A DNA stretch of 16,882 nucleotides, from NCBI GenBank assembly GCA_934358405.1, contig CAKRKL010000031.1:1-16882 (forward strand), written 5' to 3'. Within the stretch, counting starts at the first letter, position 1. Each line of letters begins with the position of its first letter. The position numbers and the translations under genes are program-made. This stretch comes from an uncultured Blautia sp. (lineage in GTDB: Bacteria; Bacillota; Clostridia; Lachnospirales; Lachnospiraceae). The notes under the pieces were generated by a model. The model had not been told where the DNA came from. It worked only from the letters and a program-made list of their open reading frames with translations, and did no database searches. Shown piece by piece: positions 6,849 through 13,503 of this stretch.

Positions 6849-8783
6849 ATGATTATCACATTAAAAGACGGTTCTAAAAAAGAATACGCAGAAGCAAAAT
6901 CCGTTATCGACATTGCATCTGACATCAGCGAAGGTCTTGCAAGGGTAGCCTGTGCAGGTGAAGTTGATGGTGAGGTTGTTGACCTGAGACATGTAGTTGA
7001 CAAAGATTGTGAATTAAGCATTCTTACATTTGAGGATGAAGGCGGCAAGGGAGCTTTCCGTCATACCACATCCCACATTATGGCACAGGCAATCAAGAGA
7101 CTGTACCCGGATGTAAAGCTTGCAATCGGACCATCTATTGCAGACGGATTTTATTATGATATTGACAGTGAGAATCCTATTACTGCAGAGGATCTTACAA
7201 AAATTGAAGCTGAGATGAAGAAGGTAGTAAAAGAGGCACTTCCGATTACTCGCTTTACCAAATCAAGAGAAGAGGCAATTGCATTCTTTAAAGAGAAAAA
7301 TGAGCCATACAAGGTAGAGCTTATTGAAGATCTTCCGGAAGGTGAAGAGATCAGCTTCTATCAGCAGGGAGAATTTGTTGATCTTTGCGCAGGTCCTCAC
7401 CTGATGACAACCAAACCGGTGAAAGCATTCAAGCTTACAAGTGTTGCAGGTGCTTACTGGAGAGGAAGCGAGAAAAACAAAATGCTCACCAGAATCTACG
7501 GTACTTCTTTTACTAAGAAAGCAGATCTGGAAGAATATATTAATCGTATGGAAGAGGCTAAGAAGCGTGACCACAGAAAGCTTGGCAAAGAGCTTGGTCT
7601 GTTTATGATGAGCGATGAGGGTCCTGGATTCCCATTCTTCCTTCCTAAGGGAATGGTTCTGAAGAACACACTTCTTGACTACTGGAGAGAGATTCACCAG
7701 AAAGCAGGATATGTTGAGATTTCCACACCAATCATGCTGGCTCGTCACCTTTGGGAGACTTCCGGACATTGGGATCATTATAAAGAAAATATGTACACAA
7801 CTGTTATTGATGAGCAGGATTTTGCAATTAAGCCAATGAACTGTCCAGGCGGTATTCTTGTATATCAGTCTGAGCCACGTTCTTACCGTGATCTGCCGCT
7901 TCGTATGGGTGAGCTTGGTCTGGTACATCGTCATGAGAAATCCGGTCAGCTTCACGGACTTATGCGTGTACGCTGCTTCACACAGGATGATGCCCATATT
8001 TTCATGATGCCGGAGCAGATCCGTGAGGAGATCAAAGGCGTTGCAAAGCTGATCGATGAAGTATATCAGCTGTTTGGCTTCAAATATCATGTAGAGCTTT
8101 CCACACGTCCTGAGGACTCCATGGGAAGTGATGAGGACTGGGAGATGGCTACTGACGCTCTTCGCGGAGCTCTTGATGATCTTGGCCTTAACTATGTGGT
8201 AAATGAAGGAGATGGAGCATTCTACGGACCGAAGATCGACTTCCATCTTGAGGATTCCATCGGAAGAACATGGCAGTGCGGTACGATTCAGCTTGATTTC
8301 CAGCTTCCTCTTCGTTTTAACTGCGAGTATATTGGAGCAGATGGAGAGAAACATCGTCCGATTATGATCCACCGTGTAGCATTTGGTTCCATTGAGCGTT
8401 TCATTGGTATCCTGATCGAGCATTTTGCAGGTGCTTTCCCAACCTGGCTTGCTCCTGTACAGGTAAAGGTACTTCCGATTTCCGAGAAATATATGGATTA
8501 TGCGGATAAGGTTGTAAATGAGCTTAAGGAAGCAGGAATCCGTGTTGAGGCTGATACACGTGCTGAGAAGATCGGATACAAGATCCGTGAGGCAAGACTT
8601 CAGAAAATTCCTTACATGCTGGTTGTTGGTGCTAAGGAAGAGGAAGAAGGTAAGGTTTCTGTAAGAAGCCGCTTCCTTGGAGATGAAGGTGCAAAGGATC
8701 TTCAGGAATTTATTGCTTCCATCAAAGCTGAGATTAAGAACAGAGAGAACCGCAAGGTAGAGGTTCAGGAAGAGAAGAAATAA
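6849..8783 (+). CDS. thrS: Threonyl-tRNA synthetase
   Basis: ThrRS charges tRNA-Thr with threonine in the cytoplasm. The 644-residue product has the full family layout: TGS domain (about 1-62), the editing domain with HTTSH (His72, His76), the class II catalytic core with NCPGG, the HRHEKSGQLHGLMRVRCFTQDD block (motif 2 region) and IMIHRVAFGSIERF (motif 3), and a C-terminal anticodon-binding domain. Expected zinc ligands (Cys in NCPGG, His in DDAHIF, His in IHRVAF) are present. The frame stays open upstream to 6633, but that stretch is T-box RNA; ATG6849 has AAGGAG at 6834-6839, nine bases away, and gives the normal N-terminus MIITLKDG. Regulation is by the upstream T-box. RVRC replaces the commoner RVRG in motif 2. 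Confidence 0.97.
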   Translation: MIITLKDGSKKEYAEAKSVIDIASDISEGLARVACAGEVDGEVVDLRHVVDKDCELSILTFEDEGGKGAFRHTTSHIMAQAIKRLYPDVKLAIGPSIADGFYYDIDSENPITAEDLTKIEAEMKKVVKEALPITRFTKSREEAIAFFKEKNEPYKVELIEDLPEGEEISFYQQGEFVDLCAGPHLMTTKPVKAFKLTSVAGAYWRGSEKNKMLTRIYGTSFTKKADLEEYINRMEEAKKRDHRKLGKELGLFMMSDEGPGFPFFLPKGMVLKNTLLDYWREIHQKAGYVEISTPIMLARHLWETSGHWDHYKENMYTTVIDEQDFAIKPMNCPGGILVYQSEPRSYRDLPLRMGELGLVHRHEKSGQLHGLMRVRCFTQDDAHIFMMPEQIREEIKGVAKLIDEVYQLFGFKYHVELSTRPEDSMGSDEDWEMATDALRGALDDLGLNYVVNEGDGAFYGPKIDFHLEDSIGRTWQCGTIQLDFQLPLRFNCEYIGADGEKHRPIMIHRVAFGSIERFIGILIEHFAGAFPTWLAPVQVKVLPISEKYMDYADKVVNELKEAGIRVEADTRAEKIGYKIREARLQKIPYMLVVGAKEEEEGKVSVRSRFLGDEGAKDLQEFIASIKAEIKNRENRKVEVQEEKK

Positions 8784-8794
8784 TTTACAAGATT

Positions 8795-8831
8795 AAAACA
8801 GGCGCTGCTGTAAAAGCGGCGCCTGTTTTCT
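8795..8831. terminator. Bidirectional terminator shared by thrS and aroE
   Basis: AAAACAGGCGC (8795-8805) pairs with GCGCCTGTTTT (8819-8829), with GCT/AGC pairing inside. T-rich sequence follows on both strands, so it can end thrS on the plus strand and aroE on the minus strand. Only 68 bases separate these converging genes. Confidence 0.85.
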
Positions 8832-8851
8832 TAAAAAGCTATTGATAAGCT

Positions 8852-9721
8852 TTAACAAGAAAAATATTTTTCCTTGATTTCCTTAATCGGCATTTCTTTC
8901 CCGGTCCAGAGGCGGAATGCTTCTGCACCCTGATAAAGCAGCATATACATACCGTTGAAGGTACGGCAGCCGGCTTCTCTTGCCTCCCGAAGAAAACGGG
9001 TTTCCCGGGGATTGTAGATTACATCAGATACGATCAGATCCGGGTGGTAAAGGGAAGTATCCTGAATTATTGTACTGTCAGTGTCTGGTGCCATTCCTAC
9101 AGAAGTGGCATTTAAAAGCAGGGCACTTTCTGAAATAGCCCCGGCAAGAGCATCGGTATCTTTATTCTCATGAAGAACTGCTTTACATGGAAGCGTGGAA
9201 TTGATATTTTCCACAAGCTTTTGTGTGCGTTCCCAGAAACGGCTGGTTTCCCGGGCAAAAATATGGATTTTTTCTACGCCGTCAAGAGCAGCCTGTGCGC
9301 AGATAGCAGTAGCTGCACCGCCGGCTCCCATAATTGTAATGGTTTTGCCGGTGATATCATAGCCTGCATCTTTGACTGCCTGCATATAGCCAACGCCGTC
9401 AGTATTGTAGCCCACAAGATGTCCCTTATCATTGACAACTGTATTAACGGCACCAATGAGTCTGGCAGCAGGAGAAAGCTCATCGAGAAGCTTTACGATC
9501 TGGTTCTTGTTTGGCATGGTAAGATTAAAGCCACGGATGCCGCAGGCTTTTAAGCCCTCCACAGCAGCCGGAAGAGCTTCTTCATTTACATCAAAGCATA
9601 AATAAGTATAGTCCAGATTAAGCAGCTGAAATGCTTCATTATGCATAAGGGGGGAAATACTATGTGCTACCGGGCTTCCAAGAAGTGCGGTAAGACGGGT
9701 GTGGCCGGTAATTGGAATCAT
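8852..9721 (-). CDS. aroE: Shikimate dehydrogenase
   Basis: AroE reduces 3-dehydroshikimate to shikimate with NAD(P)H in aromatic amino acid synthesis. The 289-residue protein shows the substrate site SISPLMHN (Ser21, Ser23), the catalytic pair Lys72 (TMPNK) and Asp108 (NTDGVG), Asn93, and the nucleotide loop GAGGAA (132-137). The C-terminal half (NATSVGM, VIYNPRETRFLREA, GMYMLLYQGAEAFRLWTGK) resembles E. coli YdiB, the quinate/shikimate dehydrogenase. The loop after the second Rossmann strand reads IFARETSRF and lacks YdiB's aspartate, so cofactor choice (NAD or NADP) is uncertain. Start: ATG at 9721 with AGGAGG on the minus strand at 9728-9733. It diverges from aroD, which makes its substrate, and shares a terminator with thrS. 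Confidence 0.94.
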   Translation of the reverse strand: MIPITGHTRLTALLGSPVAHSISPLMHNEAFQLLNLDYTYLCFDVNEEALPAAVEGLKACGIRGFNLTMPNKNQIVKLLDELSPAARLIGAVNTVVNDKGHLVGYNTDGVGYMQAVKDAGYDITGKTITIMGAGGAATAICAQAALDGVEKIHIFARETSRFWERTQKLVENINSTLPCKAVLHENKDTDALAGAISESALLLNATSVGMAPDTDSTIIQDTSLYHPDLIVSDVIYNPRETRFLREAREAGCRTFNGMYMLLYQGAEAFRLWTGKEMPIKEIKEKYFSC

Positions 9722-9791
9722 AAGGAACCTCCTGAAATTGCTAAAGTGTTATTGGGTATATCTTATTCTAATAGAAAGGAGATGTCAAGAA

Positions 9792-10562
9792 ATGACAAAA
9801 ACTATTCAGATAAAAAAACTGACCATCGGGGCAGGCATCCCGAAAATCTGTGTTCCTGTCACCGGAACTACAGAAGAAAAAATTTGCCAGGAAGCAAAAG
9901 CAGCCAAAAAAGCTGCAGCAGATCTGGTGGAGTGGCGTGCTGATTTTTTTGAAAAACTGATGGATTTGGAAGCGTGTGATCAGGTTCTGGAAAAGCTTTC
10001 TCAAATTCTTGAAGAAACACCGCTTCTTTTTACTATCCGGACAAGTGAAGAGGGTGGAAATATTACCATTTCCCCGGAAGACTACAGTGCCTGCAATATA
10101 AATGCCGCTAAAAGCAAAAAGGCAGATCTTGTTGATGTGGAAGTGATGAAAAATTCAGATGAAAAGAAAAAACTGATAGAAGAGCTTCAAAAGGAAGGAG
10201 CCAAGGTAATCGCTTCTTCCCATGATTTTGAAAAAACAGACAGCCAGGAAATCCTTCTGAACCGTTTTCACGAAATGGAAAAATCCGGGGCAGATATTTT
10301 AAAAATGGCAGTAATGCCTCATGGCTTTGAAGATGTGGCAGCTATTATGGAGGCTACCAATGCTATGAGTAAGGAATGCGAAAAGCCTCTGGTATCTATG
10401 GCAATGGGAAGTATTGGTTCCATTAGCCGTATTTCAGGAGAAAACTTCGGTTCCGCAATTACCTTCGGAACTGTAGGAGCAGCTTCTGCCCCCGGACAGT
10501 TTCCGATCGGAGAGCTGCGAAGCCTGTTGGAGGCTTTGCATCAGAAAAACCTGGAAGACTGA
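9792..10562 (+). CDS. aroD: 3-dehydroquinate dehydratase, type I
   Basis: AroD converts 3-dehydroquinate to 3-dehydroshikimate, the substrate of the divergent aroE product. At 256 residues it fits type I (Schiff-base) enzymes. Active-site residues sit almost exactly where E. coli AroD has them: Glu48, Arg50 and Asp52 in EWRAD, Arg83 in FTIRT, His144 in SSHDF, Schiff-base Lys171 in ILKMAVM, Arg213 in ISRISG, and Gln236 in APGQFPIG. The frame is open upstream to 9699, but ATG9792 is the start because AAGGAG (9776-9781) precedes it by ten bases. A promoter should lie in the 70-base gap with aroE; TTGCTA at 9738-9743 is a possible -35, but no good -10 matches it. A terminator follows at 10651-10688. 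Confidence 0.95.
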   Translation: MTKTIQIKKLTIGAGIPKICVPVTGTTEEKICQEAKAAKKAAADLVEWRADFFEKLMDLEACDQVLEKLSQILEETPLLFTIRTSEEGGNITISPEDYSACNINAAKSKKADLVDVEVMKNSDEKKKLIEELQKEGAKVIASSHDFEKTDSQEILLNRFHEMEKSGADILKMAVMPHGFEDVAAIMEATNAMSKECEKPLVSMAMGSIGSISRISGENFGSAITFGTVGAASAPGQFPIGELRSLLEALHQKNLED

Positions 10563-10603
10563 TCGGTGATTTTGTGCGATAATTTTCGGATTTACTTTGC
10601 AGC

Positions 10604-10692
10604 TCTCGAATGACTTCGAAAAAAGAAAACTGACAGCTTGGACTGTCGATAAGAGGCGAGAAATTCTTAGGATTTCCCGCCTCTTTTTGACA
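10604..10692 (+). promoter_or_regulatory. Candidate Spo0A boxes upstream of spoIIGA
   Basis: Compared with the 0A box TGTCGAA: TCTCGAA (10604-10610, 6/7) and CTTCGAA (10614-10620, 5/7) form a tandem pair with a three-base gap, the ten-base repeat known for paired 0A boxes. TGTCGAT (10644-10650, 6/7) lies about 80 bases before the expected start. TGTCAAA on the minus strand (10686-10692, 6/7) overlaps the -35. Spo0A control is established for spoIIG in Bacillus; here it is inferred. Confidence 0.5.
10651..10688 (+). terminator. Terminator after aroD
   Basis: AAGAGGCGAGAAAT (10651-10664) pairs with ATTTCCCGCCTCTT (10672-10685), with one mismatch, ending in a run of five T. The last two T are also the first two bases of the -35 of the next promoter. 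Confidence 0.85.
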
Positions 10693-10720
10693 AAATCCGC
10701 ACCCCCTGTGACCGTATAAT
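10687..10720 (+). promoter_or_regulatory. spoIIG-type promoter with 22-base spacer
   Basis: Consensus TTGACA (10687-10692) and consensus TATAAT (10715-10720) are 22 bases apart, too far for unaided sigma-A polymerase. The B. subtilis spoIIG promoter is known for this same 22-base spacing and for needing phosphorylated Spo0A. Start of transcription expected near 10727. Confidence 0.75.
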
Positions 10721-10768
10721 GAGTTCACTTACCAAAGTGAAGGATTGACGGCCACAGGGGGCTTTTTT
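10702..10768 (+). promoter_or_regulatory. Large hairpin with U tract abutting the spoIIGA start
   Basis: CCCCCTGTG (10702-10710) pairs with CACAGGGGG (10753-10761); after one mismatch CCGT (10712-10715) pairs with ACGG (10748-10751); inside, TTCACTT (10724-10730) pairs with AAGTGAA (10735-10741). The 3' arm is followed by C and six T, then the start codon, so it looks like a terminator. Its 5' arm overlaps the promoter spacer and the first base of the -10, so only readthrough RNA from aroD could form all of it. AGGGGG in the 3' arm also serves as the spoIIGA ribosome site. Confidence 0.7.
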
Positions 10769-11614
10769 ATGTATTATGACGTATACATAGACATCGTCTT
10801 TCTGACGAATCTTTTAATGGATTATATTCTTCTTCGCATTGTAGGCAAACTGTTCCTGCGAAAAAGAAATCGTGGAAGGATCTTGCTGGCAGCTGCCATT
10901 GGCGCCCTTTTTTCCTGCCTCATTCTTTATGTACCATCGGATGGGATGCTTCCGGCAAAAGTGCTTCTTCACGGGTGCTGTGCCTGGATCATGCTGGTGC
11001 TGGGCCTGCAGCTGAAAAAAGAGGGACTGCTGGTGAAAGCCTTTGTAACCTTTTACCTGATGGCCTTCCTCATGGGAGGCTTTATGGAGGCGGTACTTAT
11101 GGAGGCTGCTTTGCCATTGCGGTTTCTGGCAGCTGCTATAGGTGCTTATATGGGACTTAGCGCATTAATCTACCTAAGTGATTCCTTTCGCGCCAGATGG
11201 AAGAACATCTATCCGATCACCCTTTCTTATCAGGGAAATGTACAACAGTTTTTCGGATTCCTGGATACAGGCAATCTTCTTGTGGATCCGATAAACGGTG
11301 AAGGGGTTTTTATTATAAAACCTGAGGTTTTGGATGCTATGCTGCCTGAAGAAAAAACAGACAGGCTGAAGCACCTGCAGGAGAATCCAGGGGAGCTGGA
11401 AGGCACGCAGCTTACTGATCTGCATCCGCATTTTCTGCCCTACAAAACAGTAGGAAAGGAAGGCGTAATGCTGGCGGTGGTGATAGATGACCTTTGTATT
11501 CACACTCCCGGGGAGGTGATTCATGCAGTGAATCCGGTGCTTGCGCTGGCAGTAGAACCCTCTGCTTTGGGAAAAGAGTACCAGGTACTGTTAAATTCCA
11601 GAATATTGCATTAG
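10769..11614 (+). CDS. spoIIGA: Sigma-E processing peptidase SpoIIGA
   Basis: SpoIIGA is the membrane aspartic protease that activates pro-sigma-E in the mother cell after asymmetric division, on a signal from the forespore. The 281-residue protein has about five N-terminal membrane helices (roughly 5-26, 36-54, 66-80, 90-112, 116-136) and a C-terminal protease domain with the catalytic motif FLDTGN, Asp166 being the expected nucleophile (Bacillus has DSGN). Position directly before sigE confirms the identity. ATG10769 is chosen because AGGGGG (10756-10761) lies seven bases upstream; an in-frame TTG at 10745 has no such site. Its stop codon overlaps the start of the sigE ribosome site, so translation of the two is likely coupled. 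Confidence 0.94.
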   Translation: MYYDVYIDIVFLTNLLMDYILLRIVGKLFLRKRNRGRILLAAAIGALFSCLILYVPSDGMLPAKVLLHGCCAWIMLVLGLQLKKEGLLVKAFVTFYLMAFLMGGFMEAVLMEAALPLRFLAAAIGAYMGLSALIYLSDSFRARWKNIYPITLSYQGNVQQFFGFLDTGNLLVDPINGEGVFIIKPEVLDAMLPEEKTDRLKHLQENPGELEGTQLTDLHPHFLPYKTVGKEGVMLAVVIDDLCIHTPGEVIHAVNPVLALAVEPSALGKEYQVLLNSRILH

Positions 11615-11628
11615 GAGGGGATGCGTCT

Positions 11629-12360
11629 ATGAATCGATCAGCAGTAAGTGTAAATTATAATCCATTTCAGGTAATGCCAAGATTTCTGTTTGGAAGACAG
11701 GGAGATGTTTATTATATTGGTGGAAGTGATATTCTGCCGCCTCCGCTGGAAAGCAATAGAGAAGCCAGAGCGCTTGAGAAGCTGGGAACACCGGAGGAGA
11801 AGGAAGCCAAATCTCTTCTTATTGAGCACAATCTCAGGCTGGTGGTGTATATAGCAAAAAAATTTGACAATACAGGCGTGAGTGTGGAGGATCTTATTTC
11901 TATTGGAACAATTGGACTGATTAAAGCAATCAATACCTTTAATCCGGTGAAAAATATCAAGCTTGCCACTTATGCTTCCCGCTGTATTGAGAACGAGATA
12001 CTGATGTATCTCCGCCGGAACAGCAAGACGAAAATGGAGGTTTCCATAGACGAGCCTTTGAATGTGGATTGGGACGGGAATGAACTTTTACTGTCTGATA
12101 TCCTGGGAACAGATGATGATGTGATATCCCGTCACCTGGAGGATGAGGTGGAAATCCGGCTCCTTGGAAAAGCTATTTCCAAGCTTTCTCCGCGGGAACA
12201 GACAATTATTAAATTACGGTTCGGTCTTGGCAGACATGAGGGGCGGGAGAAAACTCAGAAAGAGGTTGCGGATCTGCTTGGAATTTCACAGTCTTATATT
12301 TCGCGGCTGGAGAAGCGGATTATGAAGAGGCTGAAAAAGGAGATTGTGAAGTATGAGTGA
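11629..12360 (+). CDS. sigE: RNA polymerase sporulation sigma factor sigma-E (pro form)
   Basis: Sigma-E directs early mother-cell transcription during sporulation. The 243-residue protein follows B. subtilis SigE closely: VYYIGGS at residues 27-33 around the processing site, [29 protein letters not shown] (region 2), [19 protein letters not shown] (the -10 recognition region), [17 protein letters not shown], and a C-terminal helix-turn-helix [14 protein letters not shown] (region 4). About 27 residues precede the cleavage site, as in Bacillus, but this pro-sequence is less basic and less leucine-rich. ATG11629 has AGGAGGGG (11613-11620) eight bases upstream; a nearer ATG at 11621 is out of frame. 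It is cotranscribed with spoIIGA. No clear terminator follows, and sigG is not the next gene. Confidence 0.96.
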   Translation: MNRSAVSVNYNPFQVMPRFLFGRQGDVYYIGGSDILPPPLESNREARALEKLGTPEEKEAKSLLIEHNLRLVVYIAKKFDNTGVSVEDLISIGTIGLIKAINTFNPVKNIKLATYASRCIENEILMYLRRNSKTKMEVSIDEPLNVDWDGNELLLSDILGTDDDVISRHLEDEVEIRLLGKAISKLSPREQTIIKLRFGLGRHEGREKTQKEVADLLGISQSYISRLEKRIMKRLKKEIVKYE

Positions 12361-12383
12361 GAGAATAATTTTAGAAACAATTT

Positions 12384-12414
12384 TGCATATAAAATAGAAA
12401 TGCGGGGCATTCTG
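12384..12414 (+). promoter_or_regulatory. Candidate forespore (sigma-G/sigma-F type) promoter
   Basis: TGCATA (12384-12389) and CATTCTG (12408-12414) are 18 bases apart, close to the sigma-G pattern TGMATA-N18-CATACTA. No good sigma-A promoter is seen in this 114-base gap. Short motifs like these arise by chance, so this is only a candidate. Confidence 0.35.
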
Positions 12415-12474
12415 TTATAAAGGTAAGGAACAGTTTTATATGAAAGAACCTTTTTTAACGGAGGAGAATTGCCC

Positions 12475-12906
12475 ATGAATGCAAATGCAGAATTTTTAAA
12501 CTACGTATACCAGAATTCCCAGATGGGAGTGGACACCTTACAGCAGCTTCTGGACATCACAGAAGATGAGAAGCTTCAGGCCTATCTGGAAAAACAGTTG
12601 GAAGGCTACCGCAAATTCCACAACGAAGCCCGCGACCTGCTAAATCGAAACGGATACGACGAAAAAGGCCTTGGTACCTTCGAAAAAATCCGCACCTACC
12701 TGATGGTCAATCTCCAAACCATGGCCGACGCTTCCACCTCCCACATCGCCAAAATGTTGATCCAGGGTAGCAGCATGGGAATCACCGAAGCCGTGAAAAA
12801 GCTTCATCAGTATGAAAACAATGTGGAGAAGGATATTAAAAAGCTGATGGAACGGCTCCAGGAGTTTGAGGAGGAGAATGTGGAGAAACTGAAGGAGTTT
12901 CTGTAA
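12475..12906 (+). CDS. Small helical-bundle protein, possibly ferritin-like
   Basis: I do not recognise this 143-residue protein with certainty. It appears all-helical and soluble: roughly four helices at 3-27, 30-58, 67-96 and 102-142, with a coiled-coil-like, Glu/Lys-rich end. Length and pattern, with FHNEA (48-52), His90, Glu105 and His111, recall ferritin-like four-helix bundles, but the classic ExxH metal pairs are not obvious. ATG12475 is chosen over an in-frame TTG12469 because GAGGAG (12461-12466) is eight bases away. It follows sigE, where sigG often lies, and has a candidate forespore promoter, so a spore role is possible but inferred. Codons in the middle (about 12600-12790) are markedly C-rich compared with both ends. 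A long hairpin follows. Confidence 0.65.
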   Translation: MNANAEFLNYVYQNSQMGVDTLQQLLDITEDEKLQAYLEKQLEGYRKFHNEARDLLNRNGYDEKGLGTFEKIRTYLMVNLQTMADASTSHIAKMLIQGSSMGITEAVKKLHQYENNVEKDIKKLMERLQEFEEENVEKLKEFL

Positions 12907-12988
12907 GCTGCAAATATTAGCAACTGCAAGAGAATATATTTCTTAAAATGATTTGCTGTAATATAATTATGTAAAAAGTGCAAAAAAT

Positions 12989-13054
12989 AATAAGTTCGCA
13001 AAAATTTTCTCATTATCACATGAAAATGTAATTAGAAAATTTTGCGAACTTATT
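12989..13054. terminator. Long bidirectional hairpin between convergent genes
   Basis: AATAAGTTCGCAAAA followed by ATTTTCT (12989-13010) pairs with AGAAAATTTTGCGAACTTATT (13034-13054, 21 bases); one bulged A breaks an otherwise perfect 21-bp stem. An inner ACAT/ATGT stem lies in the loop. TTGTTCTTTT follows on the plus strand. It overlaps the stop codon of the minus-strand XRE gene (13050-13052), so it can close both converging genes. Confidence 0.75.
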
Positions 13055-13292
13055 GTTCTTTTCTGGGAGAATCTTCAGGTAAGACAATTTTTGTGTTGGT
13101 AAATCCAAGAATATAGTCAGCAGAAACGTTATAGTATCTGCATAAAGCAACCAGATAGCGGATTGGCATTTCATTCGCACCACGTTCGTATCGTGCATAC
13201 ATCGTTTGTGAAGTGCCTAAATAATCAGCAATCTGAGTCTGGGTTTTATCGGCATCCTCGCGTAAATCGCGAATACGTTGTCTGTAATTCAA
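13050..13292 (-). CDS. XRE-family transcriptional regulator
   Basis: This 80-residue protein is almost only a Cro/CI-type DNA-binding domain: RIRDLREDADKTQTQIADYLG, then TSQTMYARYERG (recognition helix region) and LVALCRYYNVSADYILGFT, the standard XRE ending. The proposed start is TTG at 13292, since AGGAGG on the minus strand (13299-13304) lies six bases before it and the domain then starts normally (NYRQRIRDL). An ATG at 13331 would add 13 residues and has no such site. It is divergent from the membrane-protein gene, whose promoter holds two palindromes; repression of that operon is a strong inference. The final residues (LPEDSPRKEQ) are a short polar tail with no sensor domain. Confidence 0.85.
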   Translation of the reverse strand: MNYRQRIRDLREDADKTQTQIADYLGTSQTMYARYERGANEMPIRYLVALCRYYNVSADYILGFTNTKIVLPEDSPRKEQ

Positions 13293-13410
13293 GTAAATCC
13301 TCCTGAAAACATTGAAAAAATAAGATTTCATTTTAGTTTTTGTATAAACATAAAAAATATGATTCAGAAATAAAATTTATATAATTTTAGCATAGGAAGA
13401 TTCTTTTATA

Positions 13411-13439
13411 TTGAAATTAGTAAATAAATGTACTAAAAT
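13411..13439 (+). promoter_or_regulatory. Promoter of the AT-rich cassette
   Basis: TTGAAA (13411-13416) and TAAAAT (13434-13439) are separated by 17 bases. The first palindrome (13417-13436) lies in the spacer and the second covers the expected start near 13446, a layout suited to repression. Confidence 0.6.
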
Positions 13440-13463
13440 AAGAAATAGTAAATAAGTTTACTA
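13417..13463. promoter_or_regulatory. Tandem palindromic operators, probably for the XRE protein
   Basis: Site 1 is TTAGTA-N8-TACTAA (13417-13436). Site 2 is TAGTAAA-TAAG-TTTACTA (13446-13463), a perfect palindrome. Both share the TAGTAAATAA left half and TACTAA right half, and their centres are 28 bases apart. Two matching dyads in one promoter beside a divergent XRE gene are the usual picture of an autoregulated repressor; which protein binds is inferred. Confidence 0.65.
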
Positions 13464-13503
13464 AAAACTCAAAAAATGGTACTTTTAAAGAATGGAGAAT
13501 GCT

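Noticed and set aside
7263..8423. 386-codon open frame on the minus strand inside thrS
   Set aside because: It is fully antisense to a certain gene and its product is low-complexity and family-less. It arises from the codon bias of thrS.
12419..12456. AAAGGT/ACCTTT with six T as a terminator after sigE
   Set aside because: The stem is only six A/T-rich pairs with a loop of more than 20 bases, so it is unlikely to end transcription.
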